DNA of 43,440 bases. Origin: an uncultured Mordavella sp. GTDB taxonomy: Bacteria > Bacillota > Clostridia > Lachnospirales > Lachnospiraceae. The notes beneath the pieces are model-generated. The model was not told where the DNA came from and made no database searches. It worked only from the letters and a program-made list of their open reading frames with translations. The DNA is taken from assembly GCA_902406105.1 (NCBI GenBank), contig CABPCP010000024.1, forward strand, positions 1-43,440. The letters run 5' to 3'. The position numbers and the translations under genes are program-made. Positions within the stretch are counted from its first letter, which is position 1. Each line of letters begins with the position of its first letter. Shown here piece by piece: positions 7,284-15,538 of the stretch.

Positions 7284-8915
7284 ATGATGAAGAAGCAGGA
7301 AAAATGGTGGCAGAAAGCGGTGGTTTATCAGATTTACCCCAGGAGTTTCCAGGATAGCAACGGAGATGGGATCGGAGATATTCCGGGGATCACCAGCCGA
7401 TTGGATTATCTGGCGGATTTAGGTATCGATGCAGTTTGGCTTTCGCCGGTCTACCGGTCGCCACAGGATGATAATGGATATGACATTTCCGATTACCAGG
7501 ATATTGATCCCATGTTTGGAAATCTGGAAGATATGGAGCGGCTGATCCAGGAAGCTGGGAAGCGGAATATCCGTATTGTGATGGATCTGGTACTGAATCA
7601 TTCTTCTGACGAGCACCGCTGGTTCCAGGAGGCAAAGAAAAGCAAGGACAATCCTTATCATGATTATTATGTGTGGAGAGATGGGAAGGAAGGCGTTCTT
7701 CCTAATGAGATGAAATCTGTATTTGGCGGCCCGGCCTGGGAGTGGGTGCCGGAAATCGGCCAGTATTATTTCCACCAGTTTTCTGTGAAACAGCCGGATC
7801 TGAACTGGGAGAACCCCAAGGTGCGCCGGGAGATCTATGATATGATCCTGTGGTGGATGGAAAAAGGCGTAGGCGGGTTCCGGCTGGATGTGATCGACCA
7901 GATTGCCAAGGAACCGGATCAGGGGATCACCAACAATGGACCGCGGCTCCATGAATTTCTGCGGGAACTGAGTAAAGAGACTTTCCAAAAGGGAGATCTG
8001 ATCACAGTAGGGGAGGCCTGGGGCGCCGATGTGGAGCGGGCCAAGCTGTACAGCAATCCAGATGGAAGTGAATTTTCGATGGTGTTCCAGTTTGAGCATA
8101 TTTTACTGGATCAGGAAGAAGGAAAAGAAAAATGGGACCTGGCGCCGCTGCCTTTTGTGAAATTGAAACGGAACCTGGCAAAATGGCAGACGGAACTGAT
8201 GGACAAGGGCTGGAACAGTCTGTTCTGGGATAACCACGATCTGCCAAGGATCGTCTCCCGCTGGGGGGATGACGGGAAATACCGCGTGGAGTCCGCGAAA
8301 ATGCTGGCCACGGTGCTCCATGGTATGAAGGGAACGCCTTACATTTACCAGGGAGAAGAGCTTGGCATGACAAATGTGCGATTTGCGGATATCAGCCACT
8401 ACCGGGACATTGAGACGCTGAATATGTATAAAGAGCGGATGGAGAAAGGGTATCCGGAATCGGAGATCATGAAATCCATTTACGCAAAGGGAAGGGATAA
8501 CGCCCGGACGCCGATGCAGTGGGATGAGGAAAAGAACGCTGGATTTACCGCGGGAACGCCCTGGATAGAAGTAAATCCTAATTATACCGAGATCAATGTA
8601 AAGAAAGAGATGGAAGATCCGGATTCTGTTTATCACTATTACCAGAAACTGATCCGCCTTAGGAAAGAACAGGATATTTTTGTGAACGGGGATTTTCAGC
8701 TTCTGCTGGAAAATGATCCGGCGATTTTCGCTTATGAAAGAAACGCGGATGGCAAAACGATGCGGATGCTGGCGAACTTTACAGGAGAGCCGGTTTCCTG
8801 TGAACTCCTGGAAGATTGCCGGGAAGAGCAGATTTTGATCCACAATTATGAGTCGCTGCCGGCAGGCGGTATTCTGCGCCCTTACGAGGCAATGATGGTG
8901 TGGATAGAAAAATAG
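7284..8915 (+). CDS. GH13 alpha-glucosidase (oligo-1,6-glucosidase type)
   Basis: A 543-residue cytosolic GH13 enzyme, subfamily 31 type, that releases glucose from the non-reducing ends of short alpha-glucosides. The start WWQKAVVYQIYPRSF and the calcium-site sequence DSNGDGIGDIPGI are family hallmarks. The catalytic residues are nucleophile Asp202 (GGFRLDVID), acid/base Glu244 (TVGEAWG) and Asp319 (NHDLPR). AAGGAGG stands nine bases before the first of two adjacent ATG codons. It follows malQ and probably acts on the same glucans. Whether alpha-1,4 or alpha-1,6 bonds are preferred cannot be settled, although the family is usually active on isomaltose, sucrose or both. The upstream hairpin repeat may affect its expression. 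Confidence 0.93.
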   Translation: MMKKQEKWWQKAVVYQIYPRSFQDSNGDGIGDIPGITSRLDYLADLGIDAVWLSPVYRSPQDDNGYDISDYQDIDPMFGNLEDMERLIQEAGKRNIRIVMDLVLNHSSDEHRWFQEAKKSKDNPYHDYYVWRDGKEGVLPNEMKSVFGGPAWEWVPEIGQYYFHQFSVKQPDLNWENPKVRREIYDMILWWMEKGVGGFRLDVIDQIAKEPDQGITNNGPRLHEFLRELSKETFQKGDLITVGEAWGADVERAKLYSNPDGSEFSMVFQFEHILLDQEEGKEKWDLAPLPFVKLKRNLAKWQTELMDKGWNSLFWDNHDLPRIVSRWGDDGKYRVESAKMLATVLHGMKGTPYIYQGEELGMTNVRFADISHYRDIETLNMYKERMEKGYPESEIMKSIYAKGRDNARTPMQWDEEKNAGFTAGTPWIEVNPNYTEINVKKEMEDPDSVYHYYQKLIRLRKEQDIFVNGDFQLLLENDPAIFAYERNADGKTMRMLANFTGEPVSCELLEDCREEQILIHNYESLPAGGILRPYEAMMVWIEK

Positions 8916-8941
8916 AAAGATAAAAGCAAATGTTCTTTTTC

Positions 8942-8970
8942 TTGATTTCATATAAATAACATGATAAACT
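8942..8970 (+). promoter_or_regulatory. Possible promoter of the EIIC-like gene
   Basis: TTGATT (8942-8947), a 17-base spacer and TAAACT (8965-8970). Just after it, CTTGTC and GACAAG pair around TGGT (8969-8984) and may be an operator or leader hairpin. Confidence 0.4.
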
Positions 8971-9038
8971 TGTCTGGTGACAAGACACATGTCGTTACAA
9001 TGTTTCACATAGTTATTGCAAAGTGAAGGAGAAAGAAC

Positions 9039-10103
9039 ATGGAAAAACTGAAGAAGATGCTGGACAGAATCTTTATTGAGGGATTGAGCGCCATGGCTCA
9101 GGGGCTTTTCGCGACCTTGATCATCGGGACGATCATCCAGCAGATCGGAACTTTGATAGGGGGAACCGCAGGAGATTTTGTCTTTGTGATCGGAAAGGTG
9201 GCCGCTTCTCTGACGGGCGCCGGGATCGGCGCCGCGGTGGCATATAAATTCAAAGAATCTCCCTTAGTGGTGATCTCCGCGGCCACGGCCGGGATGGTGG
9301 GCGCATTTGCCAGTAATCTGCTGGCCGGAACTGTACTGGCAGAAGGTTCGATGATCTATGCCGGACCGGGAGAGCCGTTAGGGGCGTTTATCGCGGCATA
9401 TGTAGGGATCTTCTTTGGACATTTGGTATCCGGGCGGACCAAGGTGGATATTTTGGTGACGCCTCTGGTGGCCATCGGAACTGGATCGGCAATTGGACTG
9501 CTGGTAGGACCGCCGATCTCTGGCTTCATGAATTGGCTGGGATCCCTGATTAACTGGGGGACAGAACAGCAGCCATTTTTGATGGGGATCGTGGTTTCCG
9601 TACTGATGGGAATGATCCTGACCCTGCCGATCAGTTCCGCGGCTCTGGGTATCATTTTAAATCTGTCAGGTCTTGCGGCGGGAGCGGCAACCGTGGGCTG
9701 TTGCTGCAACATGGTAGGATTTGCGGTGGCCAGCTACCGGGAAAATAAGATTGGCGGCCTGCTGGCCCAAGGGATCGGGACATCCATGCTGCAGGTTCCC
9801 AATATTGTGAAAAAACCAGTGATCTGGCTTCCGGCGATCATTTCCAGCGCGGTGCTTGGGCCTGTTGGCACAATGGTGCTCCACATGACCAGCAACGCGA
9901 CTGGATCGGGAATGGGAACAGCCGGGCTGGTAGGCCAGATCATGACATGGCAGACCATGATCCAGACAGAGCCGGCTATGGCCGTGCTGGTGAAGATCCT
10001 TGTGATCCAGATCCTCCTTCCGGCGGCGGTGACGCTGGCAGTATCCGAGTTTATGAGGAAAAAAGGCTGGATCCAATTTGGAGAAATGAAACTAGAGTTG
10101 TAA
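9039..10103 (+). CDS. PTS-type EIIC family membrane protein (PTS_EIIC_2)
   Basis: A 354-residue hydrophobic protein with about ten membrane segments and many Gly/Ala-rich helices (GTAGDFVFVIGKVAASLTGA; FASNLLAGTV). It belongs to the group of single EIIC-like proteins of about 350 residues described as PTS_EIIC_2, for which substrates are largely unknown. No EIIA or EIIB domain is fused or nearby, so it either borrows them or acts as a non-PTS transporter. GAAGGAG lies seven or eight bases before the ATG. The strong bidirectional terminator behind it and the promoter candidate before it suggest a single-gene unit. Its position behind malQ and an alpha-glucosidase makes a glucoside substrate possible but unproven. 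Confidence 0.75.
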   Translation: MEKLKKMLDRIFIEGLSAMAQGLFATLIIGTIIQQIGTLIGGTAGDFVFVIGKVAASLTGAGIGAAVAYKFKESPLVVISAATAGMVGAFASNLLAGTVLAEGSMIYAGPGEPLGAFIAAYVGIFFGHLVSGRTKVDILVTPLVAIGTGSAIGLLVGPPISGFMNWLGSLINWGTEQQPFLMGIVVSVLMGMILTLPISSAALGIILNLSGLAAGAATVGCCCNMVGFAVASYRENKIGGLLAQGIGTSMLQVPNIVKKPVIWLPAIISSAVLGPVGTMVLHMTSNATGSGMGTAGLVGQIMTWQTMIQTEPAMAVLVKILVIQILLPAAVTLAVSEFMRKKGWIQFGEMKLEL

Positions 10104-10111
10104 TTGATAAG

Positions 10112-10161
10112 AAACTGCTGGTATAATAAAAACAATGATTTTTATTATACCAGCAGTTTTT
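10112..10161. terminator. Strong bidirectional terminator
   Basis: A perfect 21-bp stem (10112-10132 with 10139-10159), beginning AAACTGCTGGTATAATAAAA on the left arm, with a 6-base loop and T runs on the right side. Confidence 0.85.
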
Positions 10162-10251
10162 ATGTGGAAGGCTGCAAAGGAAATAGAGACAGGCAATCCA
10201 CTTTTCTGATGCGGATCTGCGGAAAACAACAGGAGAAAGCGGGGAATAACC

Positions 10252-10776
10252 ATGACAGGCACCGGCAAGATACACATCTATTACGGAAATGGAAAAGGAA
10301 AGACAACGGCGGCTGTAGGCCAAGTCATTCGGGCGGCTGGAAGAGATCTTAAAGTGCTGGTCTTCCAGTTTTTAAAAAATAATAGTTCCGGAGAGCGGAA
10401 GATTCTGGAACAGGTTCCTAATATTACCTGCCTTCCCGGCCGGGACCGGGTGAAGTTTTATAATCAGATGAACGGGGAAGAAAAGGCAGAGCTAAAGCAT
10501 TATAACACCAAGGCGCTGGATGAGATCGTAAAGTTCTGCAGTCCTTTTGATGTGCTTTTCTTGGATGAAATACTCTGCGCGGTAAAATTAAACCTGCTGA
10601 ATGAAGATAAACTAATGAGTTTTCTCCAACATAAGCCAAGAGGACTGGAGATCATTATGACCGGACACGAAGTATCGGACCGGATGTTGGAGCTTGCGGA
10701 TTATGCGACAGAGATGGTCAAGGTGAAACACCCTTATGACCAGGGGACAACGGCAAGAGAGGGGATTGAGTTTTAA
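10252..10776 (+). CDS. cobO: Cob(I)yrinic acid a,c-diamide adenosyltransferase
   Basis: A 174-residue BtuR/CobO/CobA-type enzyme that transfers adenosyl from ATP to the cobalt of reduced corrinoids, making coenzyme B12 forms. A P-loop lies almost at the start (GNGKGKT, residues 12-18), followed by VLVFQFLKN and a Walker B-like LFLDEI near 105. The end, KHPYDQGTTAREGIEF, matches the family's C-terminal signature. AGGAG and GGGG precede the ATG. No other cobalamin gene is nearby, so it may serve salvage. The multi-hairpin element begins directly after its stop. Confidence 0.9.
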   Translation: MTGTGKIHIYYGNGKGKTTAAVGQVIRAAGRDLKVLVFQFLKNNSSGERKILEQVPNITCLPGRDRVKFYNQMNGEEKAELKHYNTKALDEIVKFCSPFDVLFLDEILCAVKLNLLNEDKLMSFLQHKPRGLEIIMTGHEVSDRMLELADYATEMVKVKHPYDQGTTAREGIEF

Positions 10777-10777
10777 A

Positions 10778-10951
10778 GTAACTATTCAGCCATGCGGCTG
10801 ACTGAAAAAAACAGCACGGCAAGTTTACTTGCAAGGGGCTGTTTTTTATCAGTCAGACATATGGCGTTTAGCCATAAGCGAGGATTTAGCCACGATAGTG
10901 GCGGAAAAGCAGCGGCAGCTGCGAATCCGAGCTGTAAGGTTGAATAGTTAC
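10778..10951. repeat. 174-bp multi-hairpin element with terminal inverted repeats
   Basis: The ends GTAACTATTCAGCC (10778-10791) and GGTTGAATAGTTAC (10938-10951) are complementary at 13 of 14 positions. Inside, one after another, are a long hairpin (10798-10815 with 10838-10856, with GCAAGTTTACTTGC in its loop), ATGGC/GCCAT, GCCAC/GTGGC and GCAGC/GCTGC. There is no convincing reading frame. The first hairpin carries a T6 and may also end cobO. The architecture suits a MITE-like mobile element or a structured RNA with a closing stem. No target-site duplication is obvious. Confidence 0.65.
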
Positions 10952-10979
10952 GTTTAAATCTTAAATTACTATGAAATTC

Positions 10980-11009
10980 AAGACAATTCTGTTTCTTATA
11001 TGGTATACT
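10980..11009 (+). promoter_or_regulatory. Promoter of the small alarmone synthetase gene
   Basis: An extended -10, TGGTATACT (11001-11009), with AAGACA (10980-10985) 18 bases upstream of the TATACT hexamer. It is about 50 bp before the gene start. Confidence 0.6.
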
Positions 11010-11059
11010 ATTAAGCAATACGGAATAAACTCTTCGGCTTTTTGAGAGGAGTGATGTGC

Positions 11060-11737
11060 TTGCAGAATGCGATTAAGAATTATGAGGATGTGGACAGCTG
11101 GAAGACGATCATGTTTCTCTATACTTCAGCGTTAAAGAAAGTGGGGACCAAGCTGGAGATCTTGAATGATGAATTTCAGCATGTCCATCAGTACAACCCC
11201 ATCGAACACATCAAGACAAGGGTGAAGACCCCTGAAAGTATCGTCAAGAAGTTGAGAAGGTACGGATATGAAACTTCAATAGAAAACATGGTGAAATATG
11301 TCAACGACATAGCGGGCGTCCGGCTGATCTGTTCTTTTACCTCAGATATCTATCGACTGGCGGAAATGATCGGCAACCAAAGTGATCTTAAGGTCCTGTC
11401 GATCAAAGATTATATCAAGAACCCGAAGGAAAGCGGGTATAAGAGCTATCATATGCTGGTATCCGTGCCAATCTTTCTTTCAGATAGCGTGGTGGACACG
11501 AAGGTAGAAATACAGATCCGTACGATTGCTATGGACTTCTGGGCCAGTCTGGAGCATAAAATTTATTATAAATTTGAGGGAAACGCTCCAGAATATATCA
11601 GCCGGGAACTGCGGGAATGTGCGGAAATGGTATCAACTTTGGATGAAAAAATGCTTTCTCTGAACGAAGCGATCCAGGATTTCCTGGAAAAGCAGGAAAA
11701 GCAGATAGCCGGAAAAGACAAGAAAGAAGAAAAATAA
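11060..11737 (+). CDS. relQ: Small alarmone synthetase (RelQ/YjbM type GTP pyrophosphokinase)
   Basis: A 225-residue single-domain (p)ppGpp synthetase that moves pyrophosphate from ATP to GDP or GTP. Family motifs are intact: RVKTPESIVKKLRRYG, DIAGVRLICSF, ESGYKSYHMLV and VEIQIRTIAMDFWASLEHK. There is no hydrolase (HD) domain and no TGS or ACT regulatory region, so it is a synthetase only. I prefer the TTG at 11060 as start because it is nine bases after GAGAGGA; the ATG at 11054 is only three bases away from it. The C-terminus is a Lys/Glu-rich tail. It has its own promoter and terminator, so it is probably monocistronic. Confidence 0.9.
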   Translation: MQNAIKNYEDVDSWKTIMFLYTSALKKVGTKLEILNDEFQHVHQYNPIEHIKTRVKTPESIVKKLRRYGYETSIENMVKYVNDIAGVRLICSFTSDIYRLAEMIGNQSDLKVLSIKDYIKNPKESGYKSYHMLVSVPIFLSDSVVDTKVEIQIRTIAMDFWASLEHKIYYKFEGNAPEYISRELRECAEMVSTLDEKMLSLNEAIQDFLEKQEKQIAGKDKKEEK

Positions 11738-11765
11738 AAGCCGAACAGAGTTCTATACGTACGGC

Positions 11766-11796
11766 AGGGCCTGGGTGTATCTCAGGCCCTTTGTTT
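11766..11796 (+). terminator. Terminator of the alarmone synthetase gene
   Basis: AGGGCCTG (11766-11773) pairs with CAGGCCCT (11783-11790), followed by TTGTTTT. Confidence 0.8.
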
Positions 11797-11853
11797 TAGC
11801 CGGCGCTAAAGAGGAAAAGAACCAAGAAGGAAGAAAACAGGAAGGACAGGAAG

Positions 11854-13590
11854 ATGAAATATGACAAGATCCAAGAAGGCAGGTTTATAGACCGTCCCAA
11901 TCGTTTTATCGCCCATGTGGAGCTTGATGACAGGGAAGAAACAGTTCATGTGAAAAACACAGGCCGATGCCGGGAACTTCTGATTCCAGGAGCCGCAGTT
12001 TATGTCCAGGATGGACAGAACCCTGAGAGAAAGACGAAATGGGATCTGATCGCGGTACAAAAGCAAAACCGTCTGATCAACATGGACTCCCAGATTCCCA
12101 ATCAAGTGGTCCGGGAGTGGCTGGAGAAAGGACATTTATTCGAGAATATCACAAGGATCCGGCCGGAATATACCTATGGAAATTCCAGGTTTGATCTGTA
12201 TGTAGAGGCGGATGGAAAGAAGGCGCTGATCGAGGTAAAAGGTGTGACACTGGAGGACAACGGGGCGGCGCGCTTCCCGGATGCGCCCAGTGAACGGGCG
12301 GTGAAGCATCTGGAAGAACTGATCCAGGCAATGGAAAATGGATATGAAGCGTATGTATTTTTTGTGATCCAGATGAAAGACGTACGATATTTTACCCCAA
12401 ATATAAATACCCATCCCCAATTTGGAGAAGCCTTGAAAAAAGCGGCCGCGGCAGGAGTAAAAATCCTGGCCTATGACTGCCAGGTGGAGCCGGACCGGAT
12501 CGAAGCGGCGGATCCTGTGCCGGTGGTCTTAGAAGATCCGGAACTCTACGAAATCCGGGGGCCGCTGGTAGAATGGTACCGGGAACATCACCGGGATCTG
12601 CCCTGGCGAAACCAGCCTTCTCCCTATCATGTGTGGGTATCGGAGATCATGCTCCAGCAGACAAGAGTAGAAGCGGTAAAGCCTTATTACCAAAGATTCC
12701 TTTCCGCGCTTCCTACCGTCAAGGATCTGGCGGAGGCGCCGGAAGACCAGTTGCTAAAATTATGGGAAGGGCTTGGCTACTATAACCGGGTGCGGAACAT
12801 GCAGAAAGCCGCCCAGCAGGTGATGGCAGATTACGGCGGAGAGTTTCCGGTTACCTATGAAGGCATTCGCTCTCTGAAAGGAATCGGCAGCTATACGGCC
12901 GGAGCCATCTGTTCGTTTGCCTACGGGATTCCGAAACCGGCGGTGGACGGCAATGTGCTGCGGGTGATCATGCGGCTGACCGGAGATGATTCCGATATTA
13001 TGAAGCAGAGTACCAAAAAGCAGGTGGAGGAGAAGCTGGAACGAGTGATTCCCGCTGAGGCGGCCAGCGATTTCAATCAAGGACTGATCGAGCTGGGAGC
13101 AATTGTGTGCGTGCCAAACGGGCAGCCAAAATGTGAAGAGTGTCCGCTGGCGTATGTGTGCCGCGCCCGGATTGAGGGAAGGATTGAAGAACTTCCGGTA
13201 AAGACCAAGGCAAAAGACCGGCGGAACGAGAACCGCACGATCCTGGTATTCCGGGACGGGGAGAAGACTGCTATCTGCAAACGTCCGGATAAAGGACTGC
13301 TGGCAGGCATGTATGAACTGCCTAATTATCTGGGGCATATGTCCAGGAAAGAAGTGACAGAGTACAGCAAGGAGATTGGCCTTATGCCGGTCAGGATCAA
13401 GAAACTGCCGGAGGCGAAGCACATTTTCAGCCACGTGGAATGGCATATGATCGGGTACGAGGTGAGAGTGGATGAATTGGAAAAGACCAATGAAAAGGGA
13501 TTTTTGTTCATCCATCCGGAGGAAATCCAAGAGAAATATCCGATCCCGGCGGCTTTTGGGAAGTATCTGCCGTTTGGCGGAGTGAAATAG
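11854..13590 (+). CDS. SfsA-MutY fusion protein
   Basis: A 578-residue protein in which two normally separate proteins are joined in frame. Residues 1 to about 228 are SfsA, a DNA/RNA nuclease fold once linked to sugar fermentation (VKNTGRCRELLIPGA, SRFDLYVE, IEVKGVTLE). From about 232 to the end is adenine glycosylase MutY, which removes A opposite 8-oxoguanine. In MutY the catalytic Glu264 (SEIMLQQT) and Asp365 (AVDGNVLRV) are present, and the iron-sulfur cysteines are Cys419, 427, 430 and 436. The first gap is seven residues rather than the more usual six. A NUDIX-like C-terminal domain follows. No stop or internal ribosome site separates the parts. Both act on nucleic acids, so a repair role for SfsA is possible, but unproven. 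Confidence 0.9.
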   Translation: MKYDKIQEGRFIDRPNRFIAHVELDDREETVHVKNTGRCRELLIPGAAVYVQDGQNPERKTKWDLIAVQKQNRLINMDSQIPNQVVREWLEKGHLFENITRIRPEYTYGNSRFDLYVEADGKKALIEVKGVTLEDNGAARFPDAPSERAVKHLEELIQAMENGYEAYVFFVIQMKDVRYFTPNINTHPQFGEALKKAAAAGVKILAYDCQVEPDRIEAADPVPVVLEDPELYEIRGPLVEWYREHHRDLPWRNQPSPYHVWVSEIMLQQTRVEAVKPYYQRFLSALPTVKDLAEAPEDQLLKLWEGLGYYNRVRNMQKAAQQVMADYGGEFPVTYEGIRSLKGIGSYTAGAICSFAYGIPKPAVDGNVLRVIMRLTGDDSDIMKQSTKKQVEEKLERVIPAEAASDFNQGLIELGAIVCVPNGQPKCEECPLAYVCRARIEGRIEELPVKTKAKDRRNENRTILVFRDGEKTAICKRPDKGLLAGMYELPNYLGHMSRKEVTEYSKEIGLMPVRIKKLPEAKHIFSHVEWHMIGYEVRVDELEKTNEKGFLFIHPEEIQEKYPIPAAFGKYLPFGGVK

Positions 13591-13611
13591 TCTTTATATA
13601 TTAGTGCATAG

Positions 13612-13662
13612 AAAGTGGCGCGAAGTGACAATTTAAACTTGTCGCTTTGCGCTATTTTTTTG
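13612..13662 (+). terminator. Terminator of the sfsA-mutY gene
   Basis: A long stem (GCGCGAAGTGACAA with TTGTCGCTTTGCGC, two G-T wobbles), loop TTTAAAC, then seven T residues ending at about 13661. Confidence 0.85.
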
Positions 13663-13689
13663 ACAATTTTTTGGAAAATAAAAAAATGA

Positions 13690-13718
13690 TTGACAAAGTG
13701 AAAATGCAGTGATATTGT
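13690..13718 (+). promoter_or_regulatory. Promoter of the sugar catabolism operon
   Basis: TTGACA (13690-13695), a 17-base spacer and TATTGT (13713-13718). It is the only good promoter seen before the 13-kb gene series. Confidence 0.65.
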
Positions 13719-13740
13719 TAGAATATAATATAAATATATT

Positions 13741-13754
13741 TGTGATATATCACA
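13741..13754. promoter_or_regulatory. Perfect 14-bp palindrome, candidate operator
   Basis: TGTGATATATCACA is perfectly palindromic and lies between the -10 box and the ribosome site of the first operon gene. Its position downstream of the transcription start suits a repressor. The GntR/FCD protein at 26770 is the likely binder, since this family uses short palindromes with TG...CA ends, but no second copy was found near that gene. Confidence 0.6.
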
Positions 13755-13768
13755 GAAAGGAGGAAAAA

Positions 13769-14581
13769 TTGTTAACAGCGATTAATGGAGCAACCACAAT
13801 GCCATATTCTCTTGAAGAGGATATACACTTTGCGGCTAAAGTCGGGTTTGACGGAGTAGAAATCTGGTGGGATAAGCTGAAAGCGTATTTGAAAGATCAT
13901 ACTGCAGAATCTCTGGCAGAGGAAATGGAAAGATGTGGGATTATTCCTGTAGGTGTATGTCCGTTTTTGGTATCAGCTTTTCGAGATACAGAAAAACTAA
14001 GGGAAGAGTTTAAAAGTGCCCTTGATGCGGCGGATCGGATTCAATGCAGACTTCTAACGATTTGCCCAGATTTCAGACCTGCGTGGATGAGCGTGGAAGA
14101 AGGTCTGAAACGGCAGGCAGAAGAGTTTTCCTGGTATGCAAAAAAAGCAGAAGAAAAAGGGATCAGACTTGCGATTGAGCCGATCGGAGGACATACACTG
14201 GTACCTGGGCCAACGGAAGCTCTAAGACTGATCGATCTGGCAGGAAGTCCCCCAAATCTGGGGATTGTGCTGGATACCTTCCATTACATGCGTTCTGGGA
14301 TCACGCAGAATGAAATTCTATCCATACCTGCGGAAAAACTTTATATTGTACATATTAATGACAGTGAAAGAGGTATGGCAGAAGAATTGCAGGACAAAAA
14401 CCGTTTATATCCATTTGAAGGATGTATTGATTTAAACCTTTCCAGGAATCTTCTGGATAAGATTGGATATTGCGGATATTGTTCGGTAGAGGTGTTCAGG
14501 CCAGAATATTGGGAACAATCTTCTGAAGACATTCATGAGAGAGCTTTTGAAAGCGCAAAAAAATTTGTAGAGAAGAAATAG
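13769..14581 (+). CDS. Sugar phosphate isomerase/epimerase family protein (first copy)
   Basis: A 270-residue TIM barrel of the xylose isomerase-like/AP endonuclease 2 superfamily. The start is the TTG at 13769, five bases after AAAGGAGG; no ATG has a comparable site. The metal-binding positions are visible: Glu in RLAIEPIGGH, Asp and His in VLDTFHYM, His in YIVHINDSE and Glu in SVEVFRPEYW. Members isomerise or epimerise sugars and keto acids, or open modified sugars; the family does not fix the reaction. It is the first gene of the operon and is followed 12 bp later by a second member of the same superfamily. The two have little obvious sequence in common, so they probably do different steps. 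Confidence 0.85.
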   Translation: MLTAINGATTMPYSLEEDIHFAAKVGFDGVEIWWDKLKAYLKDHTAESLAEEMERCGIIPVGVCPFLVSAFRDTEKLREEFKSALDAADRIQCRLLTICPDFRPAWMSVEEGLKRQAEEFSWYAKKAEEKGIRLAIEPIGGHTLVPGPTEALRLIDLAGSPPNLGIVLDTFHYMRSGITQNEILSIPAEKLYIVHINDSERGMAEELQDKNRLYPFEGCIDLNLSRNLLDKIGYCGYCSVEVFRPEYWEQSSEDIHERAFESAKKFVEKK

Positions 14582-14593
14582 GAGGAAATCAAA

Positions 14594-15526
14594 ATGTTCT
14601 TAGGTGCATCATCATGGGTTTTTAGCTGGGCTCCGCCGTATCACGAGGCGATCAACAGCATTGCGGATTTGGGATTTAAAGGTGTAGAGCTGACGATTTG
14701 GAATAATGAGTTCCGAAAAGAATACTATACCTCCAAGACAAATAAGGAACTAAGAAAACTGATTGCTGATAGAGGGCTTACACTGACGAATCTGTTCTGC
14801 CTTCCATCAGGGCAGGCAAGTATCTATGAGCAGGATCGGAAGAACTGTGTGGATGAGTTTCGCGCCAGTGTGGAAGTAGCAAAGGAATTAGGCGTAGATC
14901 TTTTGACGACTTGTACATCCTGTCCATTTGAGTTGGAATTTCCATTTGAGCAGACAAGACCAGTAAGCCAGACCTGGACAGTCGATATTCCTAAAGGAGC
15001 GGATTTTAAGAAGAACTATGAGGATTTTATAGAAGTTCTGAACAATATGGCAGATGTATGTAAAGAATATGATGTCCGTCTGGCTTTAGAGCCTCATCCG
15101 CATCGAATTATGAAAAATGCCGACTCAATGCTTCGCATTTTAGATAGAGTGGATAACCGCTATATCGGTTTAAATCTTGATCCCAGTCATTTGTTCCCAA
15201 TGGGGGAAATGGCGCAGGTAGTGGTATATCAGGTAAATAAAAGTATTTTCCATGCGCACTTTTCAGATAATGATGCGCAGAGCAATGCTCATTGGAGACC
15301 GGGAAAGGGCAAGATTGATTGGAACGCAACGGTAAGAGCGCTCTCTGAGATCGGATATAATGGAGCGATTTCTTTGGAATTAGAAGATGTTCCCGGCGCG
15401 GCTGGTTTCCCTGGTTTCCATAGGGATCCTAACAGCCAGCCAGAAATTTTGAAAAGAGAATATAAACTTGCCAAAGAATATATGGAACGGGTATTTGAAG
15501 AAGAAAATTTAACATTAGACAAATAA
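14594..15526 (+). CDS. Sugar phosphate isomerase/epimerase family protein (second copy)
   Basis: A 310-residue TIM barrel from the same superfamily as its upstream neighbour but clearly divergent. The metal-site residues are conserved: Glu in LALEPHPHRI, Asp and His in GLNLDPSHLF, His in FHAHFSDND and Glu in ISLELEDVPG. The sequence HWRPGKGKIDWNATVRAL is typical of family members that act on cyclic or keto sugars. AGGAGG precedes the ATG, and only 12 bp separate it from each neighbour, so it is surely in one mRNA. The substrate cannot be told. Some relatives act on 3-keto sugars, which would fit a nearby dehydrogenase. Confidence 0.85.
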   Translation: MFLGASSWVFSWAPPYHEAINSIADLGFKGVELTIWNNEFRKEYYTSKTNKELRKLIADRGLTLTNLFCLPSGQASIYEQDRKNCVDEFRASVEVAKELGVDLLTTCTSCPFELEFPFEQTRPVSQTWTVDIPKGADFKKNYEDFIEVLNNMADVCKEYDVRLALEPHPHRIMKNADSMLRILDRVDNRYIGLNLDPSHLFPMGEMAQVVVYQVNKSIFHAHFSDNDAQSNAHWRPGKGKIDWNATVRALSEIGYNGAISLELEDVPGAAGFPGFHRDPNSQPEILKREYKLAKEYMERVFEEENLTLDK

Positions 15527-15538
15527 AGGGGACATATT

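Noticed and set aside
8103..9008. 301-codon minus-strand frame opposite the GH13 gene
   Set aside because: Opposite conserved catalytic sequence, no start signal, no family resemblance.
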